A stretch of DNA of 15,289 nt, from contig DKBN01000057.1 in the NCBI GenBank assembly GCA_002451235.1, positions 1-15,289 of the forward strand, read 5' to 3'. Positions 1 to 5,554 of this stretch are shown here, piece after piece. The translations under genes were made by a program, and so were the position numbers. Origin of the DNA: Patescibacteria group bacterium UBA6899. GTDB lineage: Bacteria > Patescibacteriota > Minisyncoccia > Phycocordibacterales > UBA6899. The notes beneath the pieces were generated by a model. It did not search any database. It worked only from the letters and a program-made list of their open reading frames with translations, and was not told the origin of the DNA. Each line of letters begins with the position of its first letter. Position 1 is the stretch's first letter.

Positions 1-2
1 TC

Positions 3-143
3 CTCGCCGTCCTATTTCTTGGCGACGCGTTCACCTGGGAGCGACTTCTCGGCGTGCTTTTCATCTTCGTGGGCGTCGTCCTGGTCACCATGTCGAGAGA
101 ACAGATCGTCGCGCTTGCACAACATATTCGTGCCGCGTTGTGA
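3..143 (+). CDS. EamA/DMT-type permease, C-terminal fragment
   Basis: Only the last 46 residues lie in the window; the gene begins upstream of base 1. Reading from base 3 gives a hydrophobic helix preceded by a short GDAFTWERLLG segment and followed by a charged tail ending in TGA. In the drug/metabolite transporter superfamily (EamA domain) the final repeat ends in this way: a 'lgE.ltw.q.lG..LI..Gv.l' pattern running into the last transmembrane helix and a cytoplasmic tail. The family exports or imports small metabolites across the inner membrane; the substrate cannot be told from this end. The assignment rests on one helix pattern, so it is moderate. The stop codon is followed directly by a perfect hairpin, which suggests the transcript ends here. 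Confidence 0.6.
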   Translation, partial: LAVLFLGDAFTWERLLGVLFIFVGVVLVTMSREQIVALAQHIRAAL

Positions 144-172
144 AGAACGCACCCTTTTCGGGGGTGCGTTCT
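144..172. terminator. Perfect hairpin between convergent genes
   Basis: An 11-base arm (AGAACGCACCC, 144-154) is exactly complementary to 162-172, with a 7-base loop. It begins on the base after the permease stop codon and lies before the 3' end of the convergent gene at 201. Neither strand has a clear T-run after the stem, so it is a stable hairpin that may terminate or protect both transcripts rather than a textbook intrinsic terminator. Confidence 0.6.
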
Positions 173-200
173 GCGCGCGAGACTACCGATTCCCTCTCCA

Positions 201-854
201 TCAGATGACTTTTGTCATGAATGGCAACTGAAGTGTCACGGACATGTTCCCAGAAGGATCGATCGATTCGATCGTGTAATAGTATGTTTGGCCTGGGGAC
301 AATCCGCTCACGACGACCGCATGCGACATTCCGGACACTCCCGTCACATATGAGGCAGTCGCATAGAGGAACGGTTTTGTTGTTGCGTACATGACTCGCG
401 ACGTAGAAGGCTCGTTCGTCGTCCAAGTGAATGTCGCTGAATTGGCAGTTGTCTTCACCGATCCCGGTCCGAGTATCGGCGCGCTTTCGTCCGGCCCGAT
501 CATCATTCCGGATGCTCCGAGACGCTGGTTGATGAGGTCGCGCGTCGCAGCATCCACCGATCCGCTCGGGAAGAGCCCCGAACCAGACTGGAACCTACTA
601 ACCGCGGCTTGCGTAAGAGGCCCGTAGTATCCGGTCACCGATCCCTCTGGGTAGATCGTGCTGTCCCGGGCAAGATAGGTCTGAAGCAGTGTAACATCGC
701 TTCCTTTCATCCCGACAGAAAGTTCACGTGTGAGGGCGCTTTGCGCGCGTAGCGTCAAGGGGGCGAACAAGAGCGGGATAAATACCGCGCACGAGATCGA
801 GGTGATGATGATCAAGCCCCAATGGCGCGTACGCATGAGTAATGTGAGGTTCAT
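201..854 (-). CDS. Secreted peptidoglycan-binding and fibronectin-III-like protein
   Basis: With the ATG at 854 the product has 217 residues. The frame stays open upstream to 965, but 854 (or the ATG at 836) places a hydrophobic signal segment (about residues 12-36) right behind a basic start, so the shorter forms are preferred. Residues about 45-112 fit a PG_binding_1 domain: an LSVGMKGSDVTLLQTYL helix, a 'G.vtGyYGplTq.AV.rFQ' core and a 'G.vD..T...in' end. Residues about 127-214 form a beta-sandwich resembling a fibronectin type III or purple-acid-phosphatase N-terminal domain (SATFTWTTNEPSTSRVMY; GLSPGQTYYYTIESIDPSGN). The protein probably sits outside the membrane and binds the cell wall; no catalytic domain is visible. 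There is no Shine-Dalgarno site before either candidate start. The exact start is uncertain, the domain calls are fairly firm. Confidence 0.78.
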   Translation of the reverse strand: MNLTLLMRTRHWGLIIITSISCAVFIPLLFAPLTLRAQSALTRELSVGMKGSDVTLLQTYLARDSTIYPEGSVTGYYGPLTQAAVSRFQSGSGLFPSGSVDAATRDLINQRLGASGMMIGPDESAPILGPGSVKTTANSATFTWTTNEPSTSRVMYATTKPFLYATASYVTGVSGMSHAVVVSGLSPGQTYYYTIESIDPSGNMSVTLQLPFMTKVI

Positions 855-1023
855 AACAATATTTCGATGATTGATCACGAATAATGTTCGACCTAAGGGA
901 GATATGGGATCGATCTTCGCGTACGTTACCCCGCACGACACGGATACACCCCGTGTCAAATTCACTGTGTAGGCCGGTTTGCTGACAAAACATACGTTAT
1001 TCGATTTCGTCCAATGATTGTTC

Positions 1024-1029
1024 TATACT
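1024..1029 (+). promoter_or_regulatory. -10 box TATACT, apparently leaderless promoter
   Basis: TATACT ends 7 bases before the ATG at 1037. A normal start of transcription 6-7 bases after the -10 box would fall on or next to the start codon, and there is no Shine-Dalgarno site. No good -35 hexamer was found at 16-18 bases upstream. Confidence 0.5.
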
Positions 1030-1036
1030 GGGTCAT

Positions 1037-1966
1037 ATGAATTACGTCATAGCAGCGATAGGGGTGATCGCGATCATCGCGGTGATCATCTTCTACCCTA
1101 TCCAACACGTGCCTTCCCCCGCGACGATAGCCGCTCCGATGCCGATCGCAATCGCGTCTTTTCAATGTGATGGAGGGAAAGCGATGCACGCCGCGTTCTT
1201 CAAGGGAGAGACCAGGCCCGCGACGATCCCTGGCGGCCCGCCGACTCCCGGCGGTTCGGTCCTTCTCGCACTCGATGACGGACGTACGATGACGCTCAAG
1301 CAGACGATATCCGCCGACGGCGCGCGGTATTCCGATGGTGATCCCATGGTCGAAGAAGGCGAAACTTTCGTCTTCTGGTCCAAGGGATACGGTGCCTTGG
1401 TGCTCGAGAACAACGAACAGAAAACGTACGTCGGCTGCATTGAGGTCGCCGACGATCCCGGAAACCTTCCGCAAGCGTACGAAAGCGGCTCGGCTGGCTT
1501 CTCGATACGCTATCCCGACGGGTTCACCGTCGATCCAAAATTTCAGTACCAAGAATTCGGCCCAGGAAAGGAGATCGCTGGTGTGAAATTCACTGTTCCC
1601 ACTGCCCTTGCCGAAGGAACGAATCTCTCCCAGGATTCCTATCTCTCCGTCGAAGAGATCCCGAACTCACAAACATGCGTTGCAAGCATGTTCCTCCCTT
1701 CCGGTGAGAAGAAGATCGTATCGCGCGAGATCACGGACGGCGACATGACCTATTCCGTCGCCTCGTCGACAGACGCAGCTGCGGGCAACCGCTATGAAGA
1801 GACCATCTTTGCCTTCCCTGGGACGAACCCATGCATCGCGGTGCGATATCTCGTCCACTATGGAGTCTTTGAGAATTATGCGCCTGGAATGGTGAAAGAA
1901 TTTGATCGCGAAGCGCTCCTGCACATCTTCGACGACATGCGCCACACCATGAGGATAATTCAATAG
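1037..1966 (+). CDS. Membrane-anchored MliC-like lysozyme-inhibitor protein with extra C-terminal domain
   Basis: A 309-residue protein with one N-terminal hydrophobic helix (about 3-21), so it is anchored or exported. Residues about 42-134 match the MliC/PliC fold (C-type lysozyme inhibitors): a first cysteine in FQCDGG (C44), a strand 'VLLALDDGRTMTLKQ', the 'GARYSDGD' turn (95-102), 'FVFWSKGYGALVL' (111-123) and a closing cysteine in YVGC (C134), which would pair with C44. K116 fits the family's inhibitory lysine; the serine usual just before GARY appears to be Asp94, so activity is uncertain. Residues about 145-309 form a second domain I do not recognise, with two more cysteines (C214, C266). 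MliC proteins act outside the inner membrane and block lysozyme; here that could mean protection from host or predator muramidases. The domain is clear, the role inferred. Confidence 0.75.
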   Translation: MNYVIAAIGVIAIIAVIIFYPIQHVPSPATIAAPMPIAIASFQCDGGKAMHAAFFKGETRPATIPGGPPTPGGSVLLALDDGRTMTLKQTISADGARYSDGDPMVEEGETFVFWSKGYGALVLENNEQKTYVGCIEVADDPGNLPQAYESGSAGFSIRYPDGFTVDPKFQYQEFGPGKEIAGVKFTVPTALAEGTNLSQDSYLSVEEIPNSQTCVASMFLPSGEKKIVSREITDGDMTYSVASSTDAAAGNRYEETIFAFPGTNPCIAVRYLVHYGVFENYAPGMVKEFDREALLHIFDDMRHTMRIIQ

Positions 1967-2013
1967 CCGCATGAGGCGGAAACTATCTCTCTTTCCTAAA
2001 CGTTATCCTTCCC

Positions 2014-2349
2014 ATGGAACAGACCCATAAAACGAAAGAGGTCGTTGCGTACGCCTTCCTGAATGCGCTCGGGACGGCGACGTACGTTGCGGCGGTCGCG
2101 TCATTCCTCTTCTATACTTCGCAGAACCTTCGTGTGGTAGAACCATCGGTACTTATCCCGATCTCAATGCTTCTCCTTTTTGTGGTCTCTGCGACCATCA
2201 CCGCCTCCCTCGTTCTTGGGCGTCCTATACTCTGGTATCTCGACGGAGCGAAGCGCGACGCGGTCTCGCTTTTGGTCGCGACCAGCGCCGTACTCGTCAT
2301 CGTGGCATGCGGATCCTTCTTTGCGCTCTACTTAATGGCGTTGGCGTGA
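2014..2349 (+). CDS. Small three-helix membrane protein of unknown function
   Basis: A 111-residue product with three predicted transmembrane helices at about residues 11-34, 44-70 and 84-109, and a conserved-looking cytoplasmic-type turn between helices 2 and 3 (GRPILWYLDGAKRDA). I do not recognise the family. Its stop codon lies 3 bases before the ApbE-like gene, so the two are very likely co-transcribed and translationally coupled, and it may help the flavinylation system, for example as a membrane redox or docking subunit; that is inference from position only. No histidine or cysteine pair typical of a heme or disulfide carrier is visible (one Cys, in helix 3). The start has no Shine-Dalgarno site; a TATCCT lies 4 bases upstream. 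Confidence 0.7.
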   Translation: MEQTHKTKEVVAYAFLNALGTATYVAAVASFLFYTSQNLRVVEPSVLIPISMLLLFVVSATITASLVLGRPILWYLDGAKRDAVSLLVATSAVLVIVACGSFFALYLMALA

Positions 2350-2352
2350 TCC

Positions 2353-3255
2353 ATGGCAACGCTTGAAAATGACGGCAAGACCTTTTCCTACCGATCGATG
2401 GGAACGGCGTGGGCTGTTACCATCTGGAATGAACTCTCTCCTGAGAGGCTCTTAAAGATCGAGGGTGCAGTAGTGGCGATGTCTCAGGAATTTGACCGCA
2501 CCTATTCGCGTTTCATTCCGACTTCTTTCATCACCGAACTCTCCAGAAAAACGGGTGTCGTAGAGGTTCCCAAGGACCTCGTGGAAATGCTACAGGCCTA
2601 TCGCATGCTTTATATCCCGTCGAATAAGAAGCTCAACCCGCTGATCGGGTTCACCATAAGCGATCTCGGCTACGATGAGTCGTATTCGCTCAAAGAGAAA
2701 CCGATTGTGCGCGCCACTCCAGACCTCCTCGAGACAGTACGCATCGTCGACAAGACGCATATCGATATCACGGAGCCTGTGCTCATCGATCTCGGAGCAC
2801 TTGGAAAAGGATATTTCGTCGATCGCATCGCTGACTCCTTGCGGGAGAACGGCATATCGGAATTCCTCGTAGACGGCAGCGGCGATATAGCCTATCGCCG
2901 CGAACAAGGAGTGATCCATGCGGGACTCGAAGACCCGGACGATAACGCGAAGGTGATCGGCACGATCGAACTCTCTGGGGAGGGTGCACTTTGTGCCTCG
3001 AGCGGATCCCGAAGGCGCTGGGGAAAATACCATCACACTATCGACCCAGAGAGTCACGCATCTCCTGAAGGAGTGGGGGCGACCTGGGTCATGGCGAAGA
3101 ATGCCGCGCTTGCGGACGCGCTCGCCACCTGCCTCTTCTTCGTGCCGCCTGAACAATTTCAGCCCGCGCATACTTTCGATTGGTGCATCATGAAAAGCGG
3201 ACGAGAAGTCTCCTTCTCGTCCGGATTCCGTGCGCGTTTTTTTGTTCCTGATTAG
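2353..3255 (+). CDS. apbE: ApbE-like FAD:protein FMN transferase, no signal peptide
   Basis: A 300-residue protein with the ApbE motifs in order: MGT near the start (16-18), FDRTYSRF (47-54), NPLIG (95-99, the usual 'dPtvG' element), DLGALGKGYFVD (146-157, FAD-binding loop), DGSGDIAY (174-181), SSGSRRRW (216-223), HHTIDP (227-232) and ALADALATCLF (252-262) with Asp255 and Thr259 in the metal-site positions. ApbE moves FMN from FAD onto a Ser or Thr of FMN-binding-domain proteins. Length is normal for the family's core. Most bacterial ApbE proteins are exported lipoproteins; this one starts directly in the catalytic fold, and an in-frame TGA at 2347-2349 rules out a longer start. It follows the small membrane protein by 3 bases and meets the FMN-binding-protein gene tail to tail with a 4-base overlap. 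Family call is firm. Confidence 0.92.
   Translation: MATLENDGKTFSYRSMGTAWAVTIWNELSPERLLKIEGAVVAMSQEFDRTYSRFIPTSFITELSRKTGVVEVPKDLVEMLQAYRMLYIPSNKKLNPLIGFTISDLGYDESYSLKEKPIVRATPDLLETVRIVDKTHIDITEPVLIDLGALGKGYFVDRIADSLRENGISEFLVDGSGDIAYRREQGVIHAGLEDPDDNAKVIGTIELSGEGALCASSGSRRRWGKYHHTIDPESHASPEGVGATWVMAKNAALADALATCLFFVPPEQFQPAHTFDWCIMKSGREVSFSSGFRARFFVPD
3193..3223 (-). terminator. Hairpin inside the apbE 3' end; likely terminator for the convergent gene
   Basis: CGGACGAGAAG (3198-3208) pairs perfectly with 3213-3223 around a 4-base loop. Read on the minus strand the stem is followed after one base by TTTT (3196-3193), which fits an intrinsic terminator for the FMN-binding gene that stops at 3252. 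On the plus strand a T7 run (3237-3243) lies 13 bases after the stem, so action on the apbE transcript is less certain. The stem also encodes apbE residues around 282-291. Confidence 0.65.
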
Positions 3256-3827
3256 GCTTTCGCCGCCGCCTCGGTCTTGATCTTAGCGAGCGCGTCCATG
3301 AATCCCATCGGGGTAAGTGACGAACCATTCACGACCGTGAGATTCACTCTGTCGATGTCCTTCCCCACGACCTCCGCCCTGTATCCTGCGGCAAATTTTT
3401 CTTCGTTGAACTTCGACTGCCGTTCGGTCGGGTTTCCGGTGAAATTCGCATCGGTGATGATCCCATCCTTGAGCGTGAGAGATACGGTGATGGTCTCTTG
3501 GCCGTCAGGAATGGTGTATGTCCCATCAGCAGTATACGTCCCATCGGTGTATTTCTTGCGGGCCGGAGTGGTTGCGGCCGGAGGGGTAGCCACGGAGGTA
3601 GTATCTTTATTCGACGGAGGATTCGCGGGAATGTTCGCTGTGGGAGACTGAAAGGTCGTCGGTTGTGATGGGGGGGTGGTGGGAAGAGTTGTGTCTGTCG
3701 CGACGTATGTTTGTGATGTTTGAGTCGAGCGGTAGATAAAGAATGCAAGAATGCCAACGATCAAGACTGCGACGACGGTCACTACTGCGGCATTGCCTTT
3801 TTGCGACGATGAACGAACCGATGCCAT
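3252..3827 (-). CDS. Membrane-anchored FMN-binding-domain protein
   Basis: A 191-residue protein: a transmembrane helix at about 13-31, a Pro/Thr/Ser-rich spacer (about 38-88), then an FMN-binding domain (about 92-185). The domain shows YTDGTYTADGTYTIPDGQ, a 'vsltlkDGiItdanf' strand pair, GKDIDR and an NGSSLT segment (167-172) followed by a helix with GFMDALAKI. In FMN-binding proteins the equivalent 'SGAT.T' motif ends in the Thr that receives FMN from ApbE; here that Thr would be T172, with Asn and Ser replacing the usual Ser and Ala. The domain should face outward, held by the N-terminal helix, and act as a single-electron or hydride relay. It converges on apbE, its presumed modifying enzyme, sharing the bases TTAG with it. 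The domain call is strong; covalent flavinylation is inferred. Confidence 0.88.
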   Translation of the reverse strand: MASVRSSSQKGNAAVVTVVAVLIVGILAFFIYRSTQTSQTYVATDTTLPTTPPSQPTTFQSPTANIPANPPSNKDTTSVATPPAATTPARKKYTDGTYTADGTYTIPDGQETITVSLTLKDGIITDANFTGNPTERQSKFNEEKFAAGYRAEVVGKDIDRVNLTVVNGSSLTPMGFMDALAKIKTEAAAKA

Positions 3828-3838
3828 AAGAAGTTTGA

Positions 3839-3867
3839 AGAATATGATTTGAATAAAGTATTGACAG
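3839..3867 (-). promoter_or_regulatory. Promoter for the FMN-binding-protein gene
   Basis: On the minus strand CTGTCA (3867-3862) and TATTCT (3844-3839) are separated by 17 bases; the -10 box ends 11 bases before the ATG at 3827, giving a leader of only about 5 bases. A second possible -10 box, TATACT, lies just upstream at 3871-3866 and overlaps the -35 box. No Shine-Dalgarno site is present. Confidence 0.45.
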
Positions 3868-3971
3868 TATACATATGGTGATACGTTTTAGGTGGGGATT
3901 TCTTTCGGTTCTTTTATGGGACCACAGAGAATGAGCGCGGTCAAAAGTACGGATCGCACTTCTGCTTGCGC

Positions 3972-3977
3972 TATACT
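3972..3977 (+). promoter_or_regulatory. -10 box TATACT, apparently leaderless promoter
   Basis: TATACT ends 8 bases before the ATG at 3986, with CAT directly before the ATG as at the promoter at 1024. No convincing -35 box and no Shine-Dalgarno site. The expected transcription start is within about 2 bases of the start codon. Confidence 0.5.
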
Positions 3978-3985
3978 GTCCTCAT

Positions 3986-4633
3986 ATGGTCTCCCCGCAC
4001 CCACGTGCCAACATCGATGTATCAACCGAGTTCCTCGCGAGAAAGGACCGGCGATTCGCCGCCATCATCGAGAGGTGTGAGAAACCGACGCTTTCGCACA
4101 CCACGAACACATTCCGCTCACTCGCGACATCGATCATCTACCAACAGCTTTCCGGGAAAGCCGCTGCGAAGATTGAAGAGCGCTTCCGAAGGCTTTATAT
4201 GCGCAAATCATTCCCATCGCCGCAAGATGTGATCAAGACGCCGATCCCGAAATTCCGCTCGGTCGGACTCTCTGCTCAAAAGACATCTTACCTTATCGAT
4301 CTTTCAGAGAAATTCCTCGATGGCACCATTCAACCCGCGCTCTTTCATGAAATGTCCGACGAGGATATCTCTCGCCATGTGATTGCGGTCAAAGGGATCG
4401 GTCAGTGGACCGTGGACATGTTCCTCCTCCTCGCATTGAATCGTGCGAACGTACTTCCTTTGGGAGACCTTGGCATCAAGAAAGGATTCAAGGAGTTCTT
4501 CGCCCTATCGCGCCTCCCTTCCGAGCGTACGATGAAAAAGCTCGCCAAGCCGTTCGATGGCCATTGGACGGTCTTTTCGCTCTACCTCTGGATTGTCGCA
4601 GATAACAACAATAAGAGGATCGAAAAAAAATAG
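3986..4633 (+). CDS. DNA-3-methyladenine glycosylase (AlkA/Mag1-type HhH-GPD)
   Basis: A 215-residue protein with the helix-hairpin-helix-GPD layout of AlkA/Mag1 glycosylases, close in length to the single-domain Mag1-type enzymes and lacking the N-terminal beta domain of E. coli AlkA. Visible motifs are SLATSIIYQQLSGKAA (45-60), the hairpin VKGIGQWTVDMFLLLAL (135-151) and VLPLGDLGIKKGF (156-168), where Asp161 is the catalytic aspartate. The enzyme removes alkylated purines such as 3-methyladenine, leaving an abasic site for base excision repair, in the cytoplasm. The ATG at 3986 sits 8 bases after a TATACT box and suits the family's N-terminus. It stands alone: the next plus-strand gene is more than 400 bases on. 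The poly-A stretch near the end encodes a Lys-rich tail. Confidence 0.9.
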   Translation: MVSPHPRANIDVSTEFLARKDRRFAAIIERCEKPTLSHTTNTFRSLATSIIYQQLSGKAAAKIEERFRRLYMRKSFPSPQDVIKTPIPKFRSVGLSAQKTSYLIDLSEKFLDGTIQPALFHEMSDEDISRHVIAVKGIGQWTVDMFLLLALNRANVLPLGDLGIKKGFKEFFALSRLPSERTMKKLAKPFDGHWTVFSLYLWIVADNNNKRIEKK

Positions 4634-4898
4634 AAGCGAATATCCACGCATCACTCTCGGTTATATTATTGCACTAATCTTGGGCCTATAGGGACACTAT
4701 TAGTGTTGCCGAGGTTGGGGTATCATGCTTCAAAAGACAGCGTGGTCAGGGACATGAGACAAGATGCACTTCCGCTGAAACTTGATTCCATTGGCAGATC
4801 ATTGCGAAAGAGGAGAATTTTGTCATGCAATGACCCTCGTTTCCGATACATCTATTATTCGTCGCTACTTCAATCCCCCTTGACATAAGGAACATCGC
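4634..4898. other. Gene-poor stretch after the glycosylase gene
   Basis: No convincing gene in about 265 bases. It is more AT-rich by eye than its neighbours. A GTG-started frame of 61 codons (4703-4888, plus strand) and a 41-codon frame on the minus strand resemble nothing I know. There is an inverted repeat ACACTA-T-TAGTGT (4694-4706), and GCACTAAT (4671-4678) can also pair with 4699-4706 apart from the last base, so two alternative hairpins compete just after the glycosylase stop. An AGGAG followed by ATG CAA TGA (about 4812-4833) is a two-codon frame and is not taken as a gene. Confidence 0.4.
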
Positions 4899-4927
4899 TT
4901 GAAATCCACATCAATAAGGAATATACT
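4899..4927 (+). promoter_or_regulatory. Sigma-70-type promoter upstream of hsp20
   Basis: TTGAAA (4899-4904) and TATACT (4922-4927) are exactly 17 bases apart, the best-spaced promoter in the window. Transcription would begin near 4934, giving a leader of about 135 bases before the Hsp20 ATG at 5069. A further TTGACA lies at 4880-4885 but has no -10 box at the right distance. Confidence 0.65.
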
Positions 4928-4933
4928 TTTAAC

Positions 4934-5068
4934 ATCACTGCGTCAGGGATCGTCGGAAGCACTTTCACGATCGTACGCACTCCAGTGTTCAAAGCCATCG
5001 TGGCTTGTGCTTCGCGTCGATCGACGGTCAAGACGCTGATCATTATCCGCCGATAATCTCACAACCGT
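4934..5068 (+). ncRNA. Structured 5' leader of hsp20, possible regulatory RNA
   Basis: The stretch can form three simple stems: GATCGT (4948-4953) with ACGATC (4967-4972); AAGCCA (4992-4997) with TGGCTT (5001-5006) around a 3-base loop; and GCGTC (5014-5018) with GACGC (5032-5036), overlapping the palindrome CGTCGATCGACG (5015-5026). A possible second -10 box, GATAAT (5052-5057), lies 11 bases before the ATG. Small heat shock genes are often controlled by RNA thermometers, but no ROSE or fourU signature and no Shine-Dalgarno site to be masked is visible, so this is only a candidate. Confidence 0.35.
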
Positions 5069-5482
5069 ATGTCACTTATCAAATGGGAACCGTTCTTTGG
5101 AGATATCGATCGCTTCTTCGAAGATCTTCCGGCCCCGGCAGGATCGAAGTTCGGCTGGGATCTCGCGATCGACGTGTATGAGAAGGACAATAAGGTCATT
5201 GCCGAAATGAATCTCCCGGGGATCGATCCGGAGAGACTGAACGTTTCGGTCGAGGACAATTATCTTCGCATTTCCGGCTCGCGCGAAGAGTCGAAGGAGG
5301 AAAAAGATAAGCACTATTACAGCAAGGAGATCCGCCGCGGAAGTTTCGAGCGTGCGGTACGTCTTCCGAGCGTGGTCGAAAAGGATAAGGTGGATGCGGA
5401 ATACGCGAACGGGATGCTCCGCGTCACGATGCCAAAACTTACCAAGCCCGTCTCCGAATCCGTGAAGGTGCGAGTCAAATGA
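5069..5482 (+). CDS. Small heat shock protein, Hsp20/alpha-crystallin family
   Basis: A 137-residue cytoplasmic holdase. A short N-terminal arm (MSLIKWEPFFGDIDRFFED) precedes an alpha-crystallin domain at about residues 29-123, recognised by DLAIDVYEKDNKVIAEMNLPG, LNVSVEDNYLRISGSRE, GSFERAVRLP and the hallmark YANGMLRVTMPK (112-123). The C-terminal tail carries VKVRV (132-136), matching the I/V-x-I/V motif that binds neighbouring subunits in the oligomer. Length is typical. Such proteins hold unfolding clients for DnaK/ClpB-type refolding machines. It is alone on its strand, with a promoter about 140 bases upstream and a perfect palindrome just after its stop. No CIRCE inverted repeat (HrcA operator) was seen. 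The start has no Shine-Dalgarno site. Confidence 0.95.
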   Translation: MSLIKWEPFFGDIDRFFEDLPAPAGSKFGWDLAIDVYEKDNKVIAEMNLPGIDPERLNVSVEDNYLRISGSREESKEEKDKHYYSKEIRRGSFERAVRLPSVVEKDKVDAEYANGMLRVTMPKLTKPVSESVKVRVK

Positions 5483-5498
5483 TCCTTCTTTCGCATAC

Positions 5499-5534
5499 GC
5501 ACAATAGGCCGCCCCTAGGGGCGGCCTATTGTGC
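5499..5534. terminator. Perfect 36-base palindrome between convergent genes
   Basis: Bases 5499-5516 are the exact reverse complement of 5517-5534, centred on CCCCTAGGGG. It lies 16 bases after the Hsp20 stop and 20 bases before the 3' end of the large surface-protein gene on the other strand. The RNA of either strand would fold into a very strong hairpin, so a bidirectional terminator is likely, although no T-run follows on either strand. Confidence 0.7.
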
Positions 5535-5554
5535 ATGGTCAATACGGTACCATC

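Noticed and set aside
201..965. Longer start (965) for the peptidoglycan-binding protein
   Set aside because: The extra 37 residues would put the signal helix far from the N-terminus, and no promoter or ribosome site supports that start.
1967..2000. Small CCGC/GCGG hairpin after the MliC-like gene as a terminator
   Set aside because: Only four base pairs and no T-run right after it; too weak to call.
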